A DNA stretch of 64,000 bases from positions 1-64,000 of the forward strand of contig CAYLLB010000024.1 in the NCBI GenBank assembly GCA_964384215.1, in the 5' to 3' direction. This document shows, one piece after another, positions 1-7,568 of the stretch. The DNA is from JAJFUV01 sp964384215. GTDB lineage: Bacteria; Acidobacteriota; Terriglobia; Bryobacterales; Bryobacteraceae. The translations under genes were made by a program, and so were the position numbers. The notes beneath the pieces were generated by a model. The model saw only the letters and a list, made by a program, of their open reading frames with translations, was not told where the DNA came from and ran no database searches. Every line of letters starts with the position of its first letter. Position 1 is the stretch's first letter.

Positions 1-58
1 CACAACCTACCAGAATCGTCGCCTTACACCTCAAACGCTAATTTGGACAAGCCTGGGG

Positions 59-87
59 TTGTATAGAACGCTTAGTACTGATATACG
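59..87 (+). promoter_or_regulatory. Possible promoter of the first small gene
   Basis: A TTGTAT hexamer at 59-64 is followed after 17 bases by TATACG at 82-87. The next ATG, at 94, lies where transcription would begin, so a leaderless message is possible. The match to the housekeeping consensus is partial (3/6 and 4/6), so this is only suggestive. Confidence 0.2.
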
Positions 88-93
88 TAAACG

Positions 94-297
94 ATGGCCC
101 GAGTTACAGCTAATTCCACTTCTTCACCGCGGGCTTCCGTTGAGGAAAAGCTCGAATTCTTGTATCGCCGTCGTGTACTCATCGATCGACTCATCAATTA
201 CTTGGAACAGTGCGAGGACGAGGACAGATCTGCCGGAACCCACGGTATGTTTTCCAGGCTCAGTTACATAAAAATGGAGAAGCTGGCATCCTGAGCA
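94..297 (+). CDS. Small hypothetical protein (66 aa)
   Basis: A short reading frame encodes a charged, helix-prone protein. Its middle part (VEEKLEFLYRRR, then VLIDRLINYLEQCEDE) looks like an amphipathic helix pair, which is unlike the Arg/Pro-rich translations typical of shadow frames in this GC-rich DNA. There is no Shine-Dalgarno sequence, but a weak promoter ends just before the ATG. The gene converges on the S9 peptidase gene downstream. No family is recognised and no function is proposed. An overlapping +1-frame reading starting at 59 is less protein-like. Base composition is lower in GC than the following genes. Confidence 0.4.
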
Positions 298-315
298 ATC
301 GTCTTCCGGCTTCAA

Positions 316-2388
316 CTAAAGATACTTAGCGAGCCAGGCGAGAACTTCTTTGTAGAAGTAGCGGCTGTCCTCGCCCTTCTGGATCCAGTGGTTGGCAGCA
401 GGAAAGACGATCAACCGGCTGGGGACTTTCATGCGCTGAAGCACGCTCCAGTTCTCGATCGTCTGATTCAGCGGGACGCGGAAGTCGTTCTCCCCGATGG
501 TGAGTAGAACCGGAGTGCGGAAATTCTTGGCGAACCGGATGGGATTCTGCTCGCGCCATACCTTGCCCTGTTCCCATGGGGGCCCTCCCGCGTCGGCTTC
601 GCGATGGTAAATCGTGTCGCTGGTACCCCACTGCGATTCGAGATTGATGAGTCCGGCGTGGGCCACCAGGCACTTGTAGCTCGCCGTAGTGGCTTGCAGC
701 CAGTTCACCAAGTGGCCGCCGTAGCTGGCGCCGGCCGCCGCCACGCGCGTTCCGTCGACGAAAGCAAAGCGGCGCGCGGCTTCCTCCACCGCCTGGTTGA
801 TTTCGTCCGCCGGTGTCTTGAACGGATCGAACCGGATATCGCGCGCGAACTGCTCTCCAAAACCAGTCGAACCGGTGTAGTTCGTCTCGATCACGACGTA
901 GCCGGGCGAGGCCAGCAGGTGCGGGTTCCAGCGCAGGAAAAACTGGTCCGCGCTCATGTTGTGCGGCCCTCCATGGATCAGCGTGAGGAGCGGGTATTTC
1001 CTCGAGGGATCGAAACTCGGAGGCAGCACAAGGAAGCTATGGATGGGCTTGCCCGCCTTGGACTTGAACCAGAAATGCCTGGTTGGCTGCCAGTCGATTT
1101 CCATCGAGCACGCAGTATTGAAGTCCGTCAGGCGGCCCTGCCGGCCCGCGGCGAGGTCCACCCGATAGACCTCGGCCGGGCTCACCGAGCTTTCCCAATT
1201 GACGATGAGCATCAACTCAGATGCCCGCGTTGGGACGGCGAGTCCGGAATACACTCCCGACGCCTGCTCAAAGGCGTTCTTGACCTCCCCGCCCGACGCA
1301 CGAACGGAGAACAGCTTCACCAACCCGGCTTCCTCGGCGGTCATAAAGACGGTACCGCTGTCGGGACTAAGCGCGAAAGCCCCCACGGATCGGTCCCACT
1401 TGGGCGTCACCAAGACAGGCTCGCCCGGAGAGGGCCAGGCGAATCGCACCAGCCGGTCCAGGGCGTAACTAACGCCCACCTCGCGCGCGGCGAGTGCATA
1501 GAGCGCCTTGCCATCGGGCGAGAAAGCCGGCTTCGTGTAACTGGTATCGCCGCTAGTGAGCGCCACGGGTTCGCCGCCCGCAATGTCGACCCGGTAAAGG
1601 TGAGTGTAAACATTCGAGTAGGCGGCCTGGTTCCGGTTCTCCGTCGCTACGAACACAATTGCCTTGCCGTCAGGCGCCCACACCGGCTGTAAGTCATCGC
1701 CGGAGACGCCGCTAAGTCCGCCGAAGCCGCCTTCCGCGCACAGCTTCGTGCCGGCCAGCAGATCGCGGGCCGTGGAGCCCGGCTCCGCCGCTTGAATGAA
1801 CACATGCACCTGGCGGTCATCCAGCCAGCGGTCCCAGTTGCGTATGGGGAAGCCGTCGTAAACGCGCGCGTTGTATTTCCGCGCCTTGCGCTCGGCGGCG
1901 ATTCTCGCGTTGGCGGCATCGTCGGCTGCGCCCGGGTACACCGTGCTCTGGAACAGCAGCCGCTTGCCGTCGGGGCTGAAGCGCGGCTGGGAGGCTCCGG
2001 TGGATAGCGATGTCACCCGCATGGCCTCGCCGCCCGCCGCCAAGTCCAAAACGTAGATCTGGCTTACCTCGTCGTTTTCGCGTTTCGTGCTAAAAGCGAT
2101 GCGCCGGCTGTCCGGACTCCACGCCACGCCGCTTTCCGCAGCCTTGGTCACGGTTATGCGACGCGCGGCGCCAATGCCGTCGGCGCGCACCAGCCACAGA
2201 TCCGACGCCTGCTCCTTTTCGTCGTAGGACGGCTCGACGACGCTGAACACCACCCATTGGCCATCGGGGCTGGGCGATGGCGCGCCCACCCGCTTCATCA
2301 GCCACATGGATTCGTGAGTGAGGGGCGTCTTGGCCGGCGCGGCGGCCGCGGCAAGCAACGCCGCCAGAACAACGGCGAACTTTTTCAT
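316..2388 (-). CDS. S9 family prolyl-oligopeptidase-type serine peptidase
   Basis: A 690-residue exported peptidase. An N-terminal signal peptide (residues 1-19, ending AAPAKT) is followed by WD40/TolB-like beta-propeller blades, with repeated WSPDSRR, FSPDGKR and FSPDGKA motifs up to about residue 400. A C-terminal alpha/beta hydrolase domain follows. The catalytic triad is visible as Ser555 in GASYGG, Asp635 in GENDFRV and His667 in AANHW. Such enzymes cut short peptides after proline or act as acylaminoacyl/dipeptidyl peptidases; the exact specificity cannot be read here. The start codon overlaps the stop of the upstream glycosidase gene by four bases (ATGA), so the two are probably translationally coupled and scavenge glycoprotein or peptide material together. 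Confidence 0.9.
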   Translation of the reverse strand: MKKFAVVLAALLAAAAAPAKTPLTHESMWLMKRVGAPSPSPDGQWVVFSVVEPSYDEKEQASDLWLVRADGIGAARRITVTKAAESGVAWSPDSRRIAFSTKRENDEVSQIYVLDLAAGGEAMRVTSLSTGASQPRFSPDGKRLLFQSTVYPGAADDAANARIAAERKARKYNARVYDGFPIRNWDRWLDDRQVHVFIQAAEPGSTARDLLAGTKLCAEGGFGGLSGVSGDDLQPVWAPDGKAIVFVATENRNQAAYSNVYTHLYRVDIAGGEPVALTSGDTSYTKPAFSPDGKALYALAAREVGVSYALDRLVRFAWPSPGEPVLVTPKWDRSVGAFALSPDSGTVFMTAEEAGLVKLFSVRASGGEVKNAFEQASGVYSGLAVPTRASELMLIVNWESSVSPAEVYRVDLAAGRQGRLTDFNTACSMEIDWQPTRHFWFKSKAGKPIHSFLVLPPSFDPSRKYPLLTLIHGGPHNMSADQFFLRWNPHLLASPGYVVIETNYTGSTGFGEQFARDIRFDPFKTPADEINQAVEEAARRFAFVDGTRVAAAGASYGGHLVNWLQATTASYKCLVAHAGLINLESQWGTSDTIYHREADAGGPPWEQGKVWREQNPIRFAKNFRTPVLLTIGENDFRVPLNQTIENWSVLQRMKVPSRLIVFPAANHWIQKGEDSRYFYKEVLAWLAKYL

Positions 2389-4895
2389 GACTGTGAGATC
2401 CTCTCCACTTTATACCGTTCGCCTGCCCGGGTTTCGAACTCGATACACTGCCCTTCCCGTTTCACGTCCACCACACTTGAGCTGCGCGCGTGCAACACGC
2501 GGACGCGCGCCTGCGGCCAGGGGTTCACCAGGCGACAAGCTGCGCCCTTCTCGCTGAAGATGGAAACATTGCGCACCTCGCGGCCGTCCCAACTTGCGCT
2601 GACCAGCATGGCTCCCACAGCCCGCAGGTCGCGAAATCGTGCTGGACCAAGGTTGAGTCTGTTGGGGAACAAGCGGATCGTGCCCGAATAGCTCTGCATC
2701 AGGCACTCGTTGAGGACAGCGGGGAGGGCGAGGTTTTCGGTCCACACCCCCATGCGCATCATGAAGTCGAAATCGGTCGAGTCGCGGTAGCGGCCGTCGA
2801 TCTGCCGCACCCGGTCCTGCGCGATGCCGTTGGGAACCTGCGAGTAGCGCACCTCGCGCTTGAACCAGTCGAGATCCAGCATGCCGAGCCGGGCGCGGAT
2901 GAGTGGCTGGTACACTACGTCGTTGCCGCCCTCAAGCCGGACGGTGCGGGCCGTGCGGAGCGCGATCTCCATCTCGCCCACGCCGCGATCCAGTCCCACC
3001 TGCTCTCCGGGAAACACCGGGGCCAGCGTTACGGGGATGTTGTACACCCACTCAACGGGGGCGTTCTCGACATCCAGCCACACTTCACCGTAAGGGCCTT
3101 TCGCCTTTGGATACGGCGCCAGGTTTTGGCGAATTTCCGCCCACCGCTGCCGCTCTTCCCGGTCCTGGCCGAGGATCTTCGACGCCTCCACCACGGCATC
3201 GAACAGGAACCCGGCCAGCGCCAGATCCATGATGCAGTCCTTGTTCAGCTTGTAGTCGACGGTGAAGCCGTAATTCTCCGGCGAGACCGTGGGGAAAACG
3301 TGATAGCGCCCATCGGCCTCCTTCCGCAGATAGGCGGCCAGGAAGCGCGCCGCTTCGCGCATGGGTTTGTAGACGCGCTTGAGGAAGTCTTTGTCGAGCG
3401 TGTAGAGATAGTGCCACCACAAGCTCTGCACGGTCCAGGGCGTTTCACAGATCTCGTAGCCCCAACTGGGCACTGGATACGCGATGGTCTGGCTGGGAAC
3501 CGGGTAGGCCGAGTGCGGAAAGAACGCGCCGGGCATCTCGAACTTCTCCCGCGCGTACTTCTCCGAGAGAGGCAGCAGGTTCTCCACCAGTTCCACATAC
3601 GGCAGATGCTGGTCCACATGGTTGGACGAGAACACGCCCCACCATACCTGCTGCGTGTTGTAGTTCATGTGGTAGTCGCCGTGCCAGGCGGTGCCGATCT
3701 TGCCGCTCATCCAGTTTCCGAACAACCCCGGCGCGACCTTGCCCTCCCTCAGACAGCAACCCAGCCAATACTGGTTGTGATACCAGATCCGCTCCAGGTC
3801 CTTGTCGGCGAACTCGACCGCCGAGCGTGACCAGAACGTGCGCCACCCCGCCTCACTGGCGGCGCGCAGTTCTTCCACGTTGCGTTTGGACAGCGCCACC
3901 ACCTGGCTCCGCGCATAGGCGGGATTGTCCTGGCGATCGCGGCTCGTGACGAGCATCAGGTCAAGCCGGAACGGCTGCTCGGCGGCGGCGTGGAAGAACT
4001 CGCGTGTAGCTGTCCTTGCCGGCCGGCTTTCCGTGGTCTCACGCTTCCAGGCCCCGGCCAGCCTTCCGCACAGCATGAAGCTGCGGTCGTCGAGTGAGCG
4101 AGGCGGATCGGGCTGTTCTTCGGTGGGCGCCACCGCAGGGAACCGCTGGTAGCAGTTGAATTCCGCATAACCTCCCGATGCCGAGCCTCCCAGCGCCGGA
4201 GCGGGCAGCTTCGCCGAAGAGTCGATATTCGGATAGTAGGCTACAGATACAAACGGCGCCGCTTCGATGCTCGAGACGTGGATGTGACCGTCGTTCCAAT
4301 TGACGAAAGCGGTGACGTGCACCGTGCGCCGGGAACCGCGCAAGTCGCGGTGGACGAGCGTGAGAGAAAACACGCCGTTCGAGGGATCCAGACGCTGCTC
4401 GACTACTTCCACCTGGCGCGAATCCCAGTGGATCCACACGGTGCCGCAGGGCCAGGGCCGGGGCCAGCTTTGGGCGTAACTGGACCGGACCTTCTTGGTG
4501 TATTCCGCGAAGAAGTCAACGCTGGTTTCCAGGTAGCGCAGTTCGGGCTTGCCCTGGCGCTTGGCTTCCTCGCTGGCGCGTTCCCAAAGCTTGAGCAACT
4601 CCTTGAACGTCACGACGTGCTGGTAGTGATCCTCGCTGACGCGGATATCCCAGGAGTCCTCCTTGCCGATGTGCAGCCCGAGCGCGTCGGGCCGGACGGT
4701 CGCGACCACTCCGATGTCGCCATTGCCCAGCAGCATGCCTTCGAAGAAATTGGGAGTCGGCAGGTCACGCACGATCGCGTGACGCCGCGCGATCTCGAAC
4801 CCATCGGGCTGCACTATGCCGCCCGCCTGGGGCGCTGCGGCGGCCGCCGGCGCCACCGCGGATGCCTTCAGGAATCCCCTGCGGCTCGTTTTCAT
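2385..4895 (-). CDS. Tat-exported glycoside hydrolase, GH95-like
   Basis: The start is taken at 4895 (836 aa) because it gives a twin-arginine signal (MKTSRRGFLKASA) and has a purine-rich ribosome site about nine bases upstream; the frame stays open further upstream, but without signal character. The mature N-terminus has LLGNGDIGVVAT, the kind of GNG motif seen in GH95-like N-terminal domains. The C-terminal half has six-hairpin-glycosidase features and a GH95-like ending (VLNECLMQSYSGTIRLFPN). GH95 enzymes include alpha-L-fucosidases and alpha-L-galactosidases. The divergent GH29 fucosidase 50 bases away and an MFS sugar permease nearby support a role in fucosylated or related glycan breakdown. 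The family call is from motif memory; related DUF-type six-hairpin enzymes are the main alternative. Confidence 0.7.
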   Translation of the reverse strand: MKTSRRGFLKASAVAPAAAAAPQAGGIVQPDGFEIARRHAIVRDLPTPNFFEGMLLGNGDIGVVATVRPDALGLHIGKEDSWDIRVSEDHYQHVVTFKELLKLWERASEEAKRQGKPELRYLETSVDFFAEYTKKVRSSYAQSWPRPWPCGTVWIHWDSRQVEVVEQRLDPSNGVFSLTLVHRDLRGSRRTVHVTAFVNWNDGHIHVSSIEAAPFVSVAYYPNIDSSAKLPAPALGGSASGGYAEFNCYQRFPAVAPTEEQPDPPRSLDDRSFMLCGRLAGAWKRETTESRPARTATREFFHAAAEQPFRLDLMLVTSRDRQDNPAYARSQVVALSKRNVEELRAASEAGWRTFWSRSAVEFADKDLERIWYHNQYWLGCCLREGKVAPGLFGNWMSGKIGTAWHGDYHMNYNTQQVWWGVFSSNHVDQHLPYVELVENLLPLSEKYAREKFEMPGAFFPHSAYPVPSQTIAYPVPSWGYEICETPWTVQSLWWHYLYTLDKDFLKRVYKPMREAARFLAAYLRKEADGRYHVFPTVSPENYGFTVDYKLNKDCIMDLALAGFLFDAVVEASKILGQDREERQRWAEIRQNLAPYPKAKGPYGEVWLDVENAPVEWVYNIPVTLAPVFPGEQVGLDRGVGEMEIALRTARTVRLEGGNDVVYQPLIRARLGMLDLDWFKREVRYSQVPNGIAQDRVRQIDGRYRDSTDFDFMMRMGVWTENLALPAVLNECLMQSYSGTIRLFPNRLNLGPARFRDLRAVGAMLVSASWDGREVRNVSIFSEKGAACRLVNPWPQARVRVLHARSSSVVDVKREGQCIEFETRAGERYKVERISQS

Positions 4896-4944
4896 GATCC
4901 GGATCCTTCCTTTCCCCGAGACTGCCAGCATACAATCAAACATC
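4896..4944. promoter_or_regulatory. Divergent promoter region between the two glycosidase genes
   Basis: Only 49 bases separate the start codons of the Tat glycosidase (minus) and the fucosidase (plus). A TACAAT hexamer at 4931-4936 could be a -10 element for the plus-strand gene, leaving a leader of only a few bases. The minus strand carries a GGAAAGGAAGG-type ribosome site before the glycosidase start. Shared control of the two genes is inferred from this geometry. Confidence 0.35.
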
Positions 4945-6231
4945 ATGCGACGCTCGCTTGCTTGCTCACTCCTGATGCTACTGGCATCCGCCGCCTTCGC
5001 CGAAGACCGCACGGCATGGTTTCGCGAGGCCAAGTTCGGCATGTTCATCCACTGGGGTCCGTATTCGCTTGCCAGCGTGGAGGCCTCCTGGCCGTTGATG
5101 ACCCCACCCAGCAAACGGTTCGGATTCATCAGCGAACCCGATTACCGCGCTCTTCCCGAGCGCTTCAATCCCGTCCAGTACGATCCTTCCGCGTGGGTCA
5201 GGCTCGCCAAGGCAGCCGGCCAGCGCTACATGGTGTTCACATCGAAGCACCACGACGGCTTCTGCATGTTCGACTCGCAGTTCACTCGTTACAAAATCAC
5301 CAACACGCCTTACAAGAAAGATACCGCCGCCATGCTGGTCGACGCGGCCCGGCAGGAAGGCATGAAACTGGGCTTCTACTACTCGCCGCCGGACATGGAC
5401 CATCCCGGCTACAGGGACACCACGAAGCTCGCGGTCACCAACTGGCGCGGCGAGCCGGCACGCCCTGAATGGAGCATGTACCTCGATTACATGCAGCTTC
5501 AGGTGACGGAACTACTGACGCGCTATGGCGATGTCGCCATCATCTGGTGGGACGGACTGAGCGGCAAGGCCTACGACCCCACGCGGTTCGACCGCCTGAT
5601 TCACGAACTCCAACCGAAGACGCTCACCAACAACCGCGTCGGTTCGCCCGGCGACTACATCACGCCCGAACAATTCGTTCCCAAGACCATCCCCTCAAAG
5701 AAGCCCCTGGCGCCCGGAGCCGTCCCCGCGCCGGAGGATTTCCAGCTTTGGGAAACCTGCATGACCATCAACGGCACTTGGGGCTATAACAAGAACGACA
5801 CGAACTACAAGTCCGCAACGCAGTTGATTCGCACGCTCATTGAAGTTGCCAGCAAGGGGGGCAACTTCCTGTTGAACGTGGGGCCTACTCCCGAAGGCAC
5901 CATACAGCCCGAGTTCACTGAGCGGCTCCTGGCGATCGGGGAATGGATGAAGGTGAACGGCGAGGCCATTTACGGAACTACTTACGGCCCGCTTCAAAAC
6001 CTCGGCTTCGCGCGCACCACAGCCAAGGGCAAGACCATCTACCTGCACGTGTTCGATTGGCCCAAGGGCGAACTCGAGGTGTCGGGCCTCGCGGCGAAAG
6101 TGGTGGAAGCCCGGCTGCTCAAGGGCTCTGTGAAGCTCGGCTTCCGGCAGGCCGGGGGAAAGCTTTCCATTCAGGTGCCGGCCGAAGCGCCCGACACCCA
6201 CGCCAGCGTCATCGCACTGAAAACACGGTAG
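4945..6231 (+). CDS. Secreted alpha-L-fucosidase, GH29
   Basis: A 428-residue protein with a signal peptide (MRRSLACSLLMLLASAAFA) placed by choosing the ATG at 4945. Further in-frame sequence upstream belongs to the divergent gene region and lacks signal character. GH29 hallmarks are FGMFIHWGPYS near residues 31-41, SKHHDGFCMFDS, and the nucleophile Asp203 in IIWWDGLSG. The later GGNFLLNVGPTPEG segment is also characteristic of the family. The enzyme removes terminal alpha-L-fucose in the periplasm or outside the cell. The length is on the short side for GH29 and a small beta-sandwich tail is present. The stop codon lies inside a 30-base palindrome. Confidence 0.93.
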   Translation: MRRSLACSLLMLLASAAFAEDRTAWFREAKFGMFIHWGPYSLASVEASWPLMTPPSKRFGFISEPDYRALPERFNPVQYDPSAWVRLAKAAGQRYMVFTSKHHDGFCMFDSQFTRYKITNTPYKKDTAAMLVDAARQEGMKLGFYYSPPDMDHPGYRDTTKLAVTNWRGEPARPEWSMYLDYMQLQVTELLTRYGDVAIIWWDGLSGKAYDPTRFDRLIHELQPKTLTNNRVGSPGDYITPEQFVPKTIPSKKPLAPGAVPAPEDFQLWETCMTINGTWGYNKNDTNYKSATQLIRTLIEVASKGGNFLLNVGPTPEGTIQPEFTERLLAIGEWMKVNGEAIYGTTYGPLQNLGFARTTAKGKTIYLHVFDWPKGELEVSGLAAKVVEARLLKGSVKLGFRQAGGKLSIQVPAEAPDTHASVIALKTR

Positions 6232-6256
6232 GGGCGGGATATATCCCGCCCCTACC
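6227..6256. terminator. Perfect 30-base palindrome between convergent genes
   Basis: A 15-base arm (GGTAGGGGCGGGATA) is followed at once by its exact reverse complement. It lies between the fucosidase (plus) and the MFS gene (minus) and contains the fucosidase stop codon. It can form a very stable hairpin in either transcript, so a bidirectional terminator or mRNA-end stabiliser is likely. It also resembles the dispersed GC-rich palindromes (REP-like) found between convergent genes in many genomes. There is no U-tract. Confidence 0.6.
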
Positions 6257-6268
6257 ATCCATCCCGCT

Positions 6269-7435
6269 CTACGCCTTCGCCTTGGAGACCATCGGCCGCA
6301 GGATCAGGTTCACAACCACCATGATCAGAGAGAACACCGGAAGCAACAGCAGCGCCGTCTTCAAACGGGTGTTGTCGCCGCCAGCAATCCCGCCGATGAT
6401 CTTGGAACTTACCGCCAGGCCGATCCAACCGCTGGTGATCACGATACCCATGGCCGTCGCTGTGCCCTTCCGGAAGGCGTCTCCCGTCATGCCCAGCGTG
6501 GTCGGGAAGACCGGCGCCATGGCCAGGCCGGCGCAGAATACGGAGACATAGGCCACCGTCACATCGGCCGACTGCAACGCAAGGTATGTGGTCACCGCCA
6601 TCAGGATGGAGGCGGCCAGCGTCACCGTGGCTGCGGGGACCTTAATCAGAATCCGCGAGACCACCATGCGGCCGATCAGCAATCCGAGCGCGAATCCGAG
6701 CGAGAGGATCGTCAGGGCCTGGCTCTCCGGGATGCCTTGCGCGATCAGGTGCTTGGCCAGCCAGTTCCACACGCCCACTTCGCAGGAGCAGTAGAGGAAC
6801 ATGAACAGCGATAGCAGCCACAGCGCGGGCTTGCCCAACAGCCCGCCCATCTCCGAAACCTTGAAGCCGCGCTCGCCGCTGGGCGCGGGCATCGCGGTCG
6901 CGCTGTGCAGGATCAGCGTCACTACCGTCAGCGCAGCCACCAGGTAGCAGAGGCTTACCGCGTCCCCGGCGAACAGTCGCGCGGCGATCAGCGGTGTTAG
7001 CAATCCGCCCAGGCCGAAGAACAGGTTCAACAGATTCAAGGTCGAGGACCGGCGTTCTTCATTGATATCGCTGACCAGCGCGTTGGCCGCCGTCACGATG
7101 ATGCCGCCGCCCAAACCGAGCGCAAAGATGAAGACCATGATCATTTCGTAGCTCGTCGCGTTCGGCAAGGCGAACAAAGCCGCGGCGATCAGAAACAGCC
7201 CCAGCAACAGGCCGGTCTTCTTCCCCTTGTTATCGATGAGCGGGCCAACCGACACGGAAGCGATGATTAATCCGAGAGCTTGCGCGAATGCGATATTGCC
7301 GTTCTGCTCCGGGGTCAGGTTGAACTTCACAGAAAGGTTGGGCAGCAAGGTGCCCAGCATGGCGGCGATCATGCCATAGACGAGAATGGCGAGAATCGCG
7401 GCGATAATCAGACGACCAGACTTCACAGCGGCCAC
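6269..7435 (-). CDS. MFS transporter, FucP/sugar-type
   Basis: A 388-residue, very hydrophobic protein with roughly 12 membrane segments, of the major facilitator superfamily. The start is a GTG at 7435, preceded by a GGAGG ribosome site. The loop between helices 2 and 3 reads GPLIDNKGKKTG, the usual MFS A-motif region (DxxGRR-like). The overall pattern, and its place beside two predicted fucosidase/galactosidase-type enzymes, point to uptake of a released deoxy-sugar such as L-fucose across the inner membrane. Substrate is inference. It is transcribed towards the fucosidase gene and separated from it by the palindrome. Confidence 0.75.
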   Translation of the reverse strand: MAAVKSGRLIIAAILAILVYGMIAAMLGTLLPNLSVKFNLTPEQNGNIAFAQALGLIIASVSVGPLIDNKGKKTGLLLGLFLIAAALFALPNATSYEMIMVFIFALGLGGGIIVTAANALVSDINEERRSSTLNLLNLFFGLGGLLTPLIAARLFAGDAVSLCYLVAALTVVTLILHSATAMPAPSGERGFKVSEMGGLLGKPALWLLSLFMFLYCSCEVGVWNWLAKHLIAQGIPESQALTILSLGFALGLLIGRMVVSRILIKVPAATVTLAASILMAVTTYLALQSADVTVAYVSVFCAGLAMAPVFPTTLGMTGDAFRKGTATAMGIVITSGWIGLAVSSKIIGGIAGGDNTRLKTALLLLPVFSLIMVVVNLILRPMVSKAKA

Positions 7436-7568
7436 GTGAATCCTCCACTTGTTCGATCAATGATAGCGGGCCTCAACGAGAAGCACGGCCCTGCCGAGTG
7501 ATCTTAGCAGAAACGGGCGCGGCAAAGTCAGTAGCACCACCTGAAAAAATGTGTTACTGTATCCGGTG

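Noticed and set aside
2490..3830. Long plus-strand open frame (446 codons) opposite the Tat glycosidase gene
   Set aside because: It is antisense to a clear coding gene, rich in Arg, His, Gln and Val, and has no recognisable motif; such frames are common in GC-rich DNA.
7436..7568. Cobalamin or other riboswitch before the TonB receptor
   Set aside because: The 133-base gap has no B12-box-like sequence or clear multi-stem structure that I can recognise.
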